Assembly (NCBI GenBank): GCA_021776235.1
Contig: JAJFGG010000061.1
Coordinates: forward strand, 1 to 64,000
Source of the DNA: Alphaproteobacteria bacterium
Lineage (GTDB): Bacteria; Pseudomonadota; Alphaproteobacteria; GCA-2731375
DNA: 64,000 nucleotides
Reading direction: 5' to 3'
Shown: positions 9,028 to 18,127 of the stretch, one piece after another
Layout: each line of letters begins with the position of its first letter
Position numbering within the stretch: position 1 is the first letter of the stretch
Position numbers and translations under genes: made by a program
Notes under the pieces: model-generated
Seen by the model: only the letters and a program-made list of their open reading frames with translations
Databases searched by the model: none
What the model was told of the DNA's origin: nothing

Positions 9028-9417
9028 CTAACGCGGATCATCGGCAAATGTATGTTCGGTCGGCTGTGGCGTTGCGGTCATCACCGTCACGCCGTCAGGG
9101 GCATTGAAACGATGCCAATGATCCCTGGGCACTACGACCAGGGTGCCGGCGGTAAGGCTCAGGACTTCGGGTCCGGCGTCGGTCAGGATCGTCAGCGTGG
9201 TGGCGCCGTCCAGGATGTGTACGATTTCATCGCCCTTTGGGTGCTTTTCCCAGCCGCTGTCGCCTTGAAACGATCCGGCGAACACCCCGCCATCGCGAAA
9301 CGGCGCCAAGGTCGCGAACGCGGCCGCCGCCTCTGCTTCCGTGGTTTCTGCGTTCCGCATTATCAAGGGGGACAATGGCGCCAGTTCAGCTTGAATATCG
9401 ACGACCTTGATCGGCAT
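9028..9417 (-). CDS. Cupin-domain protein
   Basis: A 129-residue single-cupin protein. The first cupin motif lies around 55-70 (GWEKHPKGDEIVHILDG) and the second around 93-105 (VVVPRDHWHRFNAPDG), with candidate metal ligands His58, Glu64 and a His of the second motif. GAAGGAG precedes the ATG. It lies about 130 bp downstream of the flavin monooxygenase fusion on the same strand and may be co-transcribed, which would fit a role in aromatic metabolism, but no function can be assigned. Confidence 0.85.
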   Translation of the reverse strand: MPIKVVDIQAELAPLSPLIMRNAETTEAEAAAAFATLAPFRDGGVFAGSFQGDSGWEKHPKGDEIVHILDGATTLTILTDAGPEVLSLTAGTLVVVPRDHWHRFNAPDGVTVMTATPQPTEHTFADDPR

Positions 9418-9545
9418 TGCCGGACTCCTTCTTTGTCTTCATATCTTCCGGTGTCTGGTCCGGGCTTTGCAGACCAACGATGGGCAAAAAGTTACCGCAG
9501 CCGGGCCCTGTCTTCAACATGCGGTAAGGCTGCCTCCGCCTGGCA

Positions 9546-11849
9546 TCAACTGGCCGGCTGTGGCTTGGCGGGACGGGCAAGGCGGCGTAGTTCTTCGATA
9601 TCCGCCTGCTGCCGGCTGGCCACGGCATGGGCCTGAGCCTGGCCGGGTAAATAGGGTTCGGGCCAGGATTGGGCTGCGTGGTCATAGCGGGCGGCGGCAT
9701 TCAGCGTGAAGTGTGGGTCAGCCAGGTGCGGGCGCGCCAGGGCGACCAGATCGGCCCGCCCGGCTGCCAGGATGGTGTTGACCTGATCGGCGGTGGTGAT
9801 ATTGCCCACCGCCATGGTTGGGATGGCGACCTCGTTCCTGATCTGGTCGGAAAACGGCGTCTGGAACATCCGGCCATAGAGGGGCGCCTGGTCCGGTACG
9901 GTTTGTCCGGCGGAGACGTCGATGAGGTCGCAGCCCGCCGCCTTCAACATCGCCGCCGCGGCCAATAGATCGGCGGCTGTCAAACCGCCAGGGTGCCAGT
10001 CCGTGGCCGACAGGCGTACCGATATGGGGCGGTCATCGGGCCACACCGTGCGGACCGCCTGGAATACGCGCAACGGCAGGGCCATGCGGTTCTCAATGGC
10101 GCCGCCATATGCGTCCTCGCGCTGGTTGGTCAGGGGCGAGATAAAGCTGGCCAGCAAATAACCGTGCGCCATATGAATTTCCAGCATGTCGAAGCCGGCG
10201 GTCAGGCCGAATTCCGCCGCCCGGACATAGGCCGCGACCAGGCCTTCCATGTCCGCTTCGTTCATTTCCCGGGGTACGGCGCTATCGGGAAAATAGGCCA
10301 GGGGCGAAGCGGAGATGATCGGCCAATTGCCGCTTTCCAGCGGGTGGTCGGCATCCTGCCAACCCAGCTGGGTTGATCCCTTGCGCCCGGCATGGCCCAA
10401 CTGCAGGCATATTTTGGCCTTGGTGTGCCCATGTACGAAATCGACAATACGGGCCCAGGCGTGGCATTGCGCATCGTTGTAGATGCCGGTGCAGCCCGGA
10501 CTGATGCGGCCGGCCGCATCCACTGCCGTCATTTCGGTAAAGACCAATCCGGCCCCGCCCAGTCCACGGCTGCCCAGATGCACCATGTGCCAGTCGTTCG
10601 CCAGACCGTCGGTAGCGGAATACTGGCACATGGGGGAAACCACCACGCGGTTTTCCAGGGCCATGCCGCGCAGGGTAAAGGGCGTGAACATGGGCACGGT
10701 CCCCGCCGCCGCGCCGGCTTGGCCGGCGAACCAGTCGCGTACGTCCGCCACCAGCTTGGGATCGCGCAAAGATAGATTGTCAAAGGTGATCTGCTTGGAG
10801 CGGGTCAGCATGGAAAAATTGAACTGTATCGGGTGCATGCCCCAGAACCGGTCCACCGTCTCGAACCAGGTCAGGGAGGTGTTGGCGGCGTGCTGTATGC
10901 GTTCCACTTCCTCGCGCCGGGCGGCTTGATAACGATCGGGGGCGGCCCTCAGATCATCACGGTTTGCCTCGCAGGCCTGATACAGGGCAATGGCATCCTC
11001 CATGGCCAGTTTGGTGCCGGAGCCTATGGAAAAATGCGCCGTATGCGCGGCATCGCCGATCAGCACCACGTTTTCGTGCACCCAGCTTTCGCAGTGAATA
11101 TTGGGAAACGCCCGCCAGCTGGAGCGGTTGATCAGGACCTCGGCGCCGCCCAACTCAGTCTCGAACAGTTTCGCCATATAACTGGCGGTCTCCGCCTCGC
11201 TGGTCTGCGCCATGCCGGCAGCCTGCCAGGTTGTCTCTGTGGTTTCGATGATCAGTGTCGCCAGACCGTCCTGATAGCGGTAGGCATGGGCGTTCCAGAT
11301 GCCGTGCTGGTCTTCCTTGAAGATAAAAGTAAAGGCCTGCAGCGGCGCCGTGGTGCCCAGCCAGACAAATCGGTTCGGCCGATGGTCGATGCTGGGCTTG
11401 AACGAGGCGGCATAGGCGTCACGGCACATGCTGTTGACGCCGTCGGCCGCAACCATCAGGTCCGCGTCGCGATAGGGAGCCAAATCCGTTATTTCGGTCT
11501 CGTAGTGGATGGCGACGCCAAGTTCTTCGGCTCGGCGCTGCAAGATCTGCAGCAGGCCAACCCGGCTCATGCCGCAGAAGCCATGGCCGGTTGAGTTTAT
11601 GACCTGACCGCCATAGTGGGTTTCGATTTCATCCCAATAGGCGAAATTGCGGATGATCTGGTCATAGCTTTCTCGGTCCGCATCCCGGAAAAAGCCGAGA
11701 GTCTCATCGGAAAAAACCACACCGAAGCCAAAGGTATCATCCGGACGGTTACGTTCGTAAACCGTGATTTCGTCGCCCGTGTGCCGCTTTTTGGCCAAAA
11801 TTGAGAAATACAGGCCGGCAGGACCACCGCCGATTATATTCGCTTTCAC
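9546..11849 (-). CDS. Bifunctional FAD monooxygenase / Old Yellow Enzyme fusion (salicylyl-CoA 5-hydroxylase or 2-aminobenzoyl-CoA monooxygenase/reductase type)
   Basis: A 767-residue fusion. The N-terminal half is a class A flavin monooxygenase with the FAD loop GGGPAG at 7-12 and the second FAD motif in VLIGDAAHTAHFSIGSG near 265-285. From about residue 395 an NADH:flavin oxidoreductase/OYE barrel begins (FTPFTLRGMALENRVVV, then SPMCQYSA), with the substrate His pair in LQLGHAGRKG and DMLEIHMAHGYLL. This architecture is known from 2-aminobenzoyl-CoA monooxygenase/reductase and salicylyl-CoA 5-hydroxylase, which dearomatise aryl-CoA thioesters. No CoA ligase for an aromatic acid is adjacent. 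A strong palindrome lies 16 bp upstream of the start. Confidence 0.9.
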   Translation of the reverse strand: MKANIIGGGPAGLYFSILAKKRHTGDEITVYERNRPDDTFGFGVVFSDETLGFFRDADRESYDQIIRNFAYWDEIETHYGGQVINSTGHGFCGMSRVGLLQILQRRAEELGVAIHYETEITDLAPYRDADLMVAADGVNSMCRDAYAASFKPSIDHRPNRFVWLGTTAPLQAFTFIFKEDQHGIWNAHAYRYQDGLATLIIETTETTWQAAGMAQTSEAETASYMAKLFETELGGAEVLINRSSWRAFPNIHCESWVHENVVLIGDAAHTAHFSIGSGTKLAMEDAIALYQACEANRDDLRAAPDRYQAARREEVERIQHAANTSLTWFETVDRFWGMHPIQFNFSMLTRSKQITFDNLSLRDPKLVADVRDWFAGQAGAAAGTVPMFTPFTLRGMALENRVVVSPMCQYSATDGLANDWHMVHLGSRGLGGAGLVFTEMTAVDAAGRISPGCTGIYNDAQCHAWARIVDFVHGHTKAKICLQLGHAGRKGSTQLGWQDADHPLESGNWPIISASPLAYFPDSAVPREMNEADMEGLVAAYVRAAEFGLTAGFDMLEIHMAHGYLLASFISPLTNQREDAYGGAIENRMALPLRVFQAVRTVWPDDRPISVRLSATDWHPGGLTAADLLAAAAMLKAAGCDLIDVSAGQTVPDQAPLYGRMFQTPFSDQIRNEVAIPTMAVGNITTADQVNTILAAGRADLVALARPHLADPHFTLNAAARYDHAAQSWPEPYLPGQAQAHAVASRQQADIEELRRLARPAKPQPAS

Positions 11850-11864
11850 GCCTTTTGGTCCTTC

Positions 11865-11914
11865 CTGTCAGCCGCCTATTTGTTTTAAGTATAAAACAAA
11901 TAGGCGGCTGACAG
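11865..11914. promoter_or_regulatory. Perfect 23-bp inverted repeat in the divergent promoter region, likely operator
   Basis: Arms at 11865-11887 and 11892-11914 are exact reverse complements separated by AGTA. The core is AT-rich (TTTGTTTTAAGTATAAAACA) and the outer parts GC-rich (CAGCCGCC). It sits just upstream of the flavin monooxygenase fusion and upstream of ompH on the other strand. Such palindromes commonly bind dimeric MarR- or TetR-type regulators, but no regulator gene is adjacent. As RNA it would also form a very stable hairpin near the 5' end of the monooxygenase transcript. Confidence 0.7.
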
Positions 11915-12082
11915 AAGCATTTCGGAGAATGCGCAGGTATGGCAATTCCATGTTCGGAAAGAATAGGTTACACTAACCGCGTATTCGCAAACGGCAAATG
12001 ATAAGCTCTAAGAAACGGCAAGTTAGCTTGGACGCCAGATAGCTTGGGCGACTGAGGATCGGGTTGAAGGAATGATTGCATA

Positions 12083-12670
12083 ATGGCTCGATGGATCGAA
12101 GCTGCAGGTTCCGTTTTGCTGGCGGGTCTGTTGGCCGGCACGGCAAATGCGGCGGACGCCAAGGCGCCCGAGGCTGCGGCTTCCGTGGGTGGACCGGTAA
12201 TAGCGGTCCTGGATGTTCAGCAGGTGCTGCGCAAGGCCGCAGCGGCAAAGGGGATCCGCACCGCCTTGGATGCGCGCCGCAAGGCATTTGAGGAAGAGAT
12301 CGAGGCGGTGCGCAAGGGTTTGAAGGCGGACGAGCAGAAATTGCGCCAGCAAAGCACAATTTTGTCTCCCGAGGCCGCCACCGAGCGGCGCCGCGTTCTC
12401 GAGACCAAGTTTTCGGATTTGCGGCGCAAGGCCGAACAACGCCGGGGCACCTTGAACCGGGCCTTCACCAGCGCTACCCGGAAGTTGCGCGATGAAATTG
12501 CCAAGGTGCTGGCCCAGTTAATGGCGGAACGGAAGATAACCATGACCCTGGCCCGTACGGCCGTATTGGTTTTTGATCAAAGATTAAGCGTGACTGTCGA
12601 AGTGCTGAAGCGGCTGGACAAAAACCTGCCCAACGTAACCGTCGACTTCAAAAACCCGGACGCCAAATAG
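12083..12670 (+). CDS. OmpH/Skp-family periplasmic chaperone-like protein
   Basis: A 195-residue secreted protein with a signal peptide of about 23 residues (VLLAGLLAGTANA, then AD). It continues with VIAVLDVQQVLRKAAAAKG, the usual N-terminal strand of OmpH/Skp proteins, and a long charged coiled-coil arm (about 70-140). Skp proteins are trimeric holdases for unfolded outer-membrane proteins in the periplasm. The gene is not in the usual bamA-skp-lpxD context, so it may be a paralogue with a different client. The MFS gene follows 33 bp later. Confidence 0.82.
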   Translation: MARWIEAAGSVLLAGLLAGTANAADAKAPEAAASVGGPVIAVLDVQQVLRKAAAAKGIRTALDARRKAFEEEIEAVRKGLKADEQKLRQQSTILSPEAATERRRVLETKFSDLRRKAEQRRGTLNRAFTSATRKLRDEIAKVLAQLMAERKITMTLARTAVLVFDQRLSVTVEVLKRLDKNLPNVTVDFKNPDAK

Positions 12671-12703
12671 ACCGGCTGCAGGGATTTCGAACCATATTGG
12701 CCA

Positions 12704-13870
12704 ATGCTAACTAATCGCTGGGCCATTCTCGCCATCCTAATCGTGGTACGGGTGGCCATGGGATTTCAATTCCAGTCCATTGCGTCAATCACGCCAATTA
12801 TCGCGATCGATCTGGGATTGGACTACAGCCAGATTGGTACGTTGGTTGGTTTTTACTTGCTGCCCGGCGTGATCATCGCCATTCCCGGTGGTTTTCTGGG
12901 TAGCCGTTTCACTGACCTGACAATGGTGCTGTTTGGCGTCGGCGTGATGGCCCTGGGCGGCGTTGTCGCCGGTTTGGCCGATGACTTCCGCCTGCTGGCA
13001 GGCGGCCGTCTGTTAAGCGGCGCCGGGGCCGTGGTGCAAAGTATATTTCTGGTCAAGATGATCGCCGATTGGTTCGACGCCAAATCCGTGGTGACCGCCA
13101 TGGCCATCATGTTATCCGGCTGGCCCGTGGGCATCGCCATCGCCCTGGCAACCCTTGGGCCGCTGGCCGCGCAATGGGGCTGGCAGGCCGTCATGCATTT
13201 AACGGCCTTTGGCTGTGTCGTCGCCATGGTAGCGGTCTGGCTGGGCTATCAGCCGCCGCCGGGCAGCGACACCGCAGGTGGCGGCCGTGCCCGGTTTCGC
13301 CTTCCGCGCCGTGAACTCGCCCTGGTCTGTTTCGCCGGACTGGTCTGGACCGTCTACAACCTGGCCTATTTTTCGTTTCTATCTTTTGGCCCGGCACTGT
13401 TGATCGAACGGGGTCTGGACGTGGCGGCGGCGGGACGGGCCATCAGCCTGTCCAGCTGGGCCGCTCTACCGGCGCTGCCCCTGGGCGGGTACCTGGCGGA
13501 CCGGACGGGCCGGCCCGGTCTGGTCTTGGCCATATGCTGTGTTTTGGCCGCCACGGCGACCGCAGCATTGCCGTTGTACGATCAACCTTATTTGCTGTGC
13601 GTGGCCATCGGACTGTTTGCGGCCGCGCCGGCTGGCATTATTATGGGCCGGGCGATCTCGGTCATGTCGCCGGCCAGGCGGGCCCAGGGTAACGCGATCC
13701 TCTATACTTTCTTCTATGGTGGGATGGGCGTCATTCCCGGCCTGATCGGGTGGAGTGCTGATAGCGCCGGGACCGCCGCCGCGCCTATATTTATTTCGGC
13801 CCTTGTTCTGGGCCTATCGGTGCCACTGTTTCTGGCGCTGAACGCGGTGTCGCGACGCCCGGCCCTTTAG
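12704..13870 (+). CDS. Major facilitator superfamily transporter
   Basis: A 388-residue inner-membrane protein with about twelve hydrophobic segments in the usual 6+6 arrangement and a short cytoplasmic loop near residue 185-200. The loop 2-3 motif is degenerate (GGFLGSRFTD), and the repeat at loop 8-9 reads GGYLADRTGRPG. It resembles cyanate/nitrate-type or organic-anion MFS carriers, but the substrate is unknown. It ends 14 bp from the convergent ThDP enzyme gene. Confidence 0.88.
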   Translation: MLTNRWAILAILIVVRVAMGFQFQSIASITPIIAIDLGLDYSQIGTLVGFYLLPGVIIAIPGGFLGSRFTDLTMVLFGVGVMALGGVVAGLADDFRLLAGGRLLSGAGAVVQSIFLVKMIADWFDAKSVVTAMAIMLSGWPVGIAIALATLGPLAAQWGWQAVMHLTAFGCVVAMVAVWLGYQPPPGSDTAGGGRARFRLPRRELALVCFAGLVWTVYNLAYFSFLSFGPALLIERGLDVAAAGRAISLSSWAALPALPLGGYLADRTGRPGLVLAICCVLAATATAALPLYDQPYLLCVAIGLFAAAPAGIIMGRAISVMSPARRAQGNAILYTFFYGGMGVIPGLIGWSADSAGTAAAPIFISALVLGLSVPLFLALNAVSRRPAL

Positions 13871-13883
13871 CCCCCGGCATGCT

Positions 13884-15560
13884 CTAAACTGCATCCGGAC
13901 CTTTATCGAAGGGCGCGATATCCCGGTCGTCGGTTACGAGGTGGATCAGGGCCGGACCCGTATGCGTCATGGCGCCGTGCAGGGCTGCCGGGAAATCCGC
14001 GTTGCGCTCAACCGTCCAGGCGGCGCAGCCGTAGGCCCGGGCCACGGCCGCGAAGTCAGGGCGGGAAAGGCGGGTGCCATAGATATGCTCTGGCCCAAAG
14101 CGCTGCCGCTGCCCCTCTAAAATGGAACCATGCACGCCGTTATCACAGACCACCACCACCAGATCCATGTTCTGTTCTACCGCCGTTACCAGTTCCTGGC
14201 CCGTCATCATGAAACCACCGTCGCCGACAAAGGCGATCACCGGACAGCCAGGCCGGGCCAGGCGGGCGCCAATGGCGCCGGGTACACCATAGCCCATGGC
14301 GCCGGAGATGGGGCCGGCTTGGCTATGGGCCTGGCGAAAGCGGTAGAAGCGATGAATCCAGCGGGCAAAGCTGCCGCCATCGGTCAGGATCACGGTTTCA
14401 GGGGGCGCCTGGCGCTGTACTTCACCTGCGATCAGGGAAAGATCCACTGTCCCGTGCACGGCTACGGCGCCGGGTTTGCTGCTGTTCAAATAGGCCTGGT
14501 GCAATTCGCCGCGCCAGGCGGAAATTTCACCAATGACGGAGGCGGCCGGCGCGGCCAAGTTTTGCGCTAAAGCCAGGCAGGCGGCGGCTGGGTCTGAAAG
14601 CAGAGGCAGGGTAGCCTGGCAGTGGGCCAGAACCGACTCGCCTGGATAGATCTGCAGTAAATTCTGGTGCTGCCGGGGCAGGGCGCCGTCCTCGGCGCTG
14701 ATGCCATCCATCCGGCTGCCCACGGCGATTAACAGATCGGCATCCGTCAGCGCCTGGCGCTGGTAGGGCAGGCGGTTGATCTCCAGATGTCCGGCATAGG
14801 CGCCGTGATCGTTGGGAAAGGTATCCTGGCGCCGATAGGTCGTCATGACCGGGGCCCCTGTGGCCTCGGCCAGGGTCACCAAGGCCGCAGCGGCATCCTG
14901 AATGGCGACGATCTCGCCCGACAACAGCAGGGGCCGCTTGGCGGCGGCGATCATCCGCGCGGCCCGATCCAGAGCGCCGCCGTCGGGCGTTACTGCCTGC
15001 CGCTGGCCTGGGCGGGGTATGGCGGGCTGGCGAACCGCGCCATCGGTCAGGTCCCGGGGCAGAACCACAACCACCGGCCCCGGCCGCCCGGCAACCGCCA
15101 GGGCCACGGCCCGTGCGGTGACGATGGCAACCTGATCGGCGCTATTGGGTTGCAAGACCGCCTTGGCGATGGGCCTGAACATGGCGGCCAGATCGATTTC
15201 CTGAAATGCCTCCCGTCCTTGCGATGTGCTGGGCACATGGCCGACGAACAACAACATTGGCGTACTGTCCTGTTTGGCCGTATGCACGCCGATGGCAGCG
15301 TTCGTGGCGCCGGGCCCGCGCGAGACGAACAAGGCGGCCGGCCGGCCCGACAGCTTGCCGAAGGCTTCCGCGGCAAAGGCGCCGCCGCCCTCGTGCCGCG
15401 TGGTGATCAGGCTGATGCTGTTGCGTTTGCGGCGCAGGGCTTCCAAAACGGCCAGGAAACTTTCGCCCGAAACGGTAAAGGCCGTATCGACGCCATGGGC
15501 GATCAAGGTATCGACCAGGACATCGCCGCCCGTGATAATCTGCGTTGTCACATCATTCAT
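13884..15560 (-). CDS. Thiamine pyrophosphate-dependent enzyme, acetolactate synthase large-subunit-like
   Basis: A 558-residue three-domain ThDP enzyme. The N-terminal pyrimidine-binding domain carries the catalytic Glu in VSGESFLAVLEAL, the central domain has a degenerate FAD-type fold, and the C-terminal domain carries the GDGGFMMTGQEL to NNG-like ThDP/Mg motif (seen as VGDGGF and CDNGVHGSI). No regulatory small subunit is adjacent, so this is probably a catabolic or biosynthetic carboligase/decarboxylase rather than the branched-chain amino-acid enzyme. The ATG at 15560 gives the family N-terminus. The longer open frame would add 23 unlike residues. Confidence 0.87.
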   Translation of the reverse strand: MNDVTTQIITGGDVLVDTLIAHGVDTAFTVSGESFLAVLEALRRKRNSISLITTRHEGGGAFAAEAFGKLSGRPAALFVSRGPGATNAAIGVHTAKQDSTPMLLFVGHVPSTSQGREAFQEIDLAAMFRPIAKAVLQPNSADQVAIVTARAVALAVAGRPGPVVVVLPRDLTDGAVRQPAIPRPGQRQAVTPDGGALDRAARMIAAAKRPLLLSGEIVAIQDAAAALVTLAEATGAPVMTTYRRQDTFPNDHGAYAGHLEINRLPYQRQALTDADLLIAVGSRMDGISAEDGALPRQHQNLLQIYPGESVLAHCQATLPLLSDPAAACLALAQNLAAPAASVIGEISAWRGELHQAYLNSSKPGAVAVHGTVDLSLIAGEVQRQAPPETVILTDGGSFARWIHRFYRFRQAHSQAGPISGAMGYGVPGAIGARLARPGCPVIAFVGDGGFMMTGQELVTAVEQNMDLVVVVCDNGVHGSILEGQRQRFGPEHIYGTRLSRPDFAAVARAYGCAAWTVERNADFPAALHGAMTHTGPALIHLVTDDRDIAPFDKGPDAV

Positions 15561-15665
15561 GGCCGGAATTTGCCCGATCGCGGGCGGCGCTACAAGTGTC
15601 CCGGTGCGGGGGCTGCGGCAGCATGACAATTCGTGCTAGATTTAGATGAACGGGGAGGTGACACG

Positions 15666-15986
15666 ATGCCGGACAAAACACAGCGCGCGGTGGCCGTTGG
15701 CACGGTGCAGGAAGACAACGATCGGGTTCGGGTCACTGAACACCGCTTTGCGCCGGGCGCCGAAACGACGCCGCATGTGCATCAGTGGGATTATGTGGTG
15801 GTGCCGCAAACCGACGGCGAATTGCTGCTGATCGCACCTGACGGCACCGAGAGCCGGGCGCAATTGACCAAGGGCGTCTCTTATTATCGCCAGGCTGGCG
15901 TCGACCATAACGTCATCAACGCCGGTGCCGCGGAACTGATCTTCATCGAGGTCGAGTTGAAGGCCCACCCCATTGCAAACAGTTAG
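15666..15986 (+). CDS. Small cupin-domain protein
   Basis: A 106-residue single cupin. Metal-ligand candidates are in TTPHVHQWDYVVVP near 37-50 and a His in GVDHNVINAG near 83. The ATG at 15666 follows GGGGAGGTGA at good spacing, so the in-frame TTG at 15633 is not used. It lies 33 bp upstream of the enol-lactonase-like hydrolase and is probably co-transcribed with it. Function not predictable. Confidence 0.85.
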   Translation: MPDKTQRAVAVGTVQEDNDRVRVTEHRFAPGAETTPHVHQWDYVVVPQTDGELLLIAPDGTESRAQLTKGVSYYRQAGVDHNVINAGAAELIFIEVELKAHPIANS

Positions 15987-16019
15987 GACACAAAATTCAT
16001 AGCGGACAGAGGATAAAGC

Positions 16020-16808
16020 ATGAAATTCCTGGGCAACGGTATAACCATTGATTATGAGTTTTTTGGACCGGAGCACGCGCCGGTGGTGGTGTTGAGCCAT
16101 TCTCTGGGCTCTTCTTCTGTAATGTGGGCACCGCAGTTGCCTCTGTTGACCGAAAAATACCGGGTGCTGTGCTATGACACCCGCGGCCACGGCGGTACTT
16201 CGGCGCCGGAAGGGGCCTATAGCCTGGATCAACTGGGCAACGACGCGTTGGCGCTGATGGATGGTATGGACCTGGCCCAGGTCCATTGGGTCGGGCTGTC
16301 CATGGGCGGAATGATTGGCCAAAACCTGGCCTTGCGCCAAAATGGCCGCTTCAAAAGCCTGACCCTATGCGATACCTCGTCGCAAATACCCGAATCCGCC
16401 CGGGCCACATGGGATGAACGGATCGCCATTGCCACGGCAGCGGGCATGGCCGCCCTGGCGGACAGCACCATGGAGCGTTGGTTCACCGCGCCTTATCTGG
16501 CCGACAAGCCATCCTCGGTGGAGTCCATTCGGGCGCAGTTTCTGGCCACACCGCCGGCGGGTTTTATCGGTTGTTGCCATGCCCTGAAGCCGCTGGATTA
16601 CCTCGATCAGCTGCACACCATTGATCTGCCCACGATGATTATCGTCGGTGCCGAGGATATGGGCACCCCGGTGGCCGCGTCCAGGGACATGGAAGCCCGC
16701 ATCCCCAATTCGCAGCTGGCGATACTGCCCCAGGCCGCCCATCTGGCCAACGTTGAACAGGCAGAACCGTTCAGCCGGGCGTTACTGGATTTCCTGAACG
16801 CGCAGTAA
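16020..16808 (+). CDS. Alpha/beta hydrolase, 3-oxoadipate enol-lactonase-like
   Basis: A 262-residue alpha/beta-hydrolase close in layout to PcaD, which opens 3-oxoadipate enol-lactone in the protocatechuate branch. The nucleophile elbow is GLSMGGM with Ser94, the early SHSLGSS supplies the oxyanion region, and the late His is in PQAAHLANVEQ near 240. The other pca genes are not adjacent, so enol-lactonase activity is inferred from sequence style alone and a related esterase role is possible. Confidence 0.82.
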   Translation: MKFLGNGITIDYEFFGPEHAPVVVLSHSLGSSSVMWAPQLPLLTEKYRVLCYDTRGHGGTSAPEGAYSLDQLGNDALALMDGMDLAQVHWVGLSMGGMIGQNLALRQNGRFKSLTLCDTSSQIPESARATWDERIAIATAAGMAALADSTMERWFTAPYLADKPSSVESIRAQFLATPPAGFIGCCHALKPLDYLDQLHTIDLPTMIIVGAEDMGTPVAASRDMEARIPNSQLAILPQAAHLANVEQAEPFSRALLDFLNAQ

Positions 16809-16819
16809 CCGGAAATGCC

Positions 16820-18013
16820 CTAATTCCCGTGCGCCTGGGCCAGCGAGGCGATGGCGGCGGGGAGGGCGCCTTCGCCATAGGGGATGCCGAGAATTTGGAA
16901 GGCTGCTTCGATGCTGCCCAGAGTGCCCAGGATCATGGGTTCGTTGACGTCGCCCATATGGCCAATGCGGAAGGCCTTGCCGTCCAGTTGACCCAGGCCG
17001 CCGCCCACTGCGACGTTGAAGCGGTCGCGCAAAAGACTTTGAAAAGCCTTGGCATCAAAGCCTTCGGCCATGCGTATGGTGGTGATGGATTCGGCCCGTT
17101 GCTCCGGTACCAGCGCGTTGAGTTCCATCGCCCCGGCCGTGGCCCAGGCCTCCACAGCCGCCCTGGTACAATCACCTAGCCGGCGGTGCCGGGCAAAGGC
17201 AGCCTCCAGGCCCTCTTCCGCCAGCATGACCAGGGCCTCGCAGAGGCCAAAAATCATATGTTCCGGCGCCGTGCCGGCGAACCAGCGGTAGGCTTCCGGA
17301 TTGGTCATGCTGCGGCTGCGCCAATCCCAATAGCTGCGCGGACTGCCGCCCTGTTCGCCAACCTCCCGGGCCTTCTTGCTGACCGCATTGAAACCCAGGC
17401 CCGGCGGACACATCAGGCCCTTTTGCGAACCGCCGATGGCGACATCGACGCCCCACTCATCCATGCGGAAATCGGTACAGGCGAGAGAGGCGATAACATC
17501 AACGACAAGCAAGGCGGAATGGCCGGCCGCGTCGATCGCCCGGCGCATCGCCTGTATGTCCGAGGTGATGCCACTGGCCGTTTCCGTATGCACCATCAGG
17601 ATAGCGCGGTATTCGCCGGCCTTGTCGGCGCGCAGGCGCTCTTCGACCTGGTCCGGGTCGATGGCGTGGCGCCAATCGTTGTCGATGGTGTCAATGGTGA
17701 CGCCCAATTGCTTGGCTACGACCGACCAGGCGAAGGAGAACAGGCCGGTTTCGGGCACCAGGACCTTGTCGCCGGGGGCGAGAATATTGGACAGGGCTGC
17801 CTCCCAGGCGCCATGACCGTTGGATGCGTAAATAAAGACCTCCCCTTCGGTCTTGAAGATGGGGCGAATATCGTACAGGCACTGCCGCGCCAGTTCGACA
17901 AAGTCGGGACCGGAATATTCCCAGGCCGGCTGATGCATGGCCCGCAAGACCCGTTCCGGAATATTGGTTGGTCCCGGTGTCTGAAGAAAATTGCGTCCCC
18001 GTCGTACGGTCAT
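16820..18013 (-). CDS. PLP-dependent aminotransferase, serine-glyoxylate / alanine-glyoxylate type
   Basis: A 397-residue fold-type I class V aminotransferase. It begins FLQTPGPTNIPERVLRAM, the standard start of serine-glyoxylate aminotransferases. ASNGHGAWEAAL binds the cofactor phosphate near 63-73, VVDVIAS carries the PLP Asp near 172, and the Schiff-base Lys198 lies in GGSQKGLMCPPG. It would transfer an amino group to glyoxylate, usually from serine. The window also encodes three 2-hydroxyacid dehydrogenases that could use hydroxypyruvate or glyoxylate, but none is adjacent. Confidence 0.9.
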   Translation of the reverse strand: MTVRRGRNFLQTPGPTNIPERVLRAMHQPAWEYSGPDFVELARQCLYDIRPIFKTEGEVFIYASNGHGAWEAALSNILAPGDKVLVPETGLFSFAWSVVAKQLGVTIDTIDNDWRHAIDPDQVEERLRADKAGEYRAILMVHTETASGITSDIQAMRRAIDAAGHSALLVVDVIASLACTDFRMDEWGVDVAIGGSQKGLMCPPGLGFNAVSKKAREVGEQGGSPRSYWDWRSRSMTNPEAYRWFAGTAPEHMIFGLCEALVMLAEEGLEAAFARHRRLGDCTRAAVEAWATAGAMELNALVPEQRAESITTIRMAEGFDAKAFQSLLRDRFNVAVGGGLGQLDGKAFRIGHMGDVNEPMILGTLGSIEAAFQILGIPYGEGALPAAIASLAQAHGN

Positions 18014-18073
18014 GGTCGTCTTCCTTGTCCCTTGTCCAGCCTCTGTATTCAGCCTGGTAACTCACAAATGGAA

Positions 18074-18102
18074 AAGCCCGCCATGGCAGTCCTGACGGGC
18101 TT
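18074..18102 (-). terminator. Probable intrinsic terminator of the atp operon
   Basis: Twenty-six bases past the atpC stop, the minus strand forms a stem with arms CAAGCCCG-type (18102-18096) and CGGGCTT (18080-18074), followed by further T residues. The loop is about 15 bases with partial internal pairing. Confidence 0.6.
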
Positions 18103-18127
18103 GAAATCCAAAACTTCGGCCCTAAGC

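Noticed and set aside
8793-9047. 84-codon leftward ORF in the gap after the cupin
   Set aside because: It overlaps the cupin 3' end and reads like non-coding GC-rich DNA; no domain seen.
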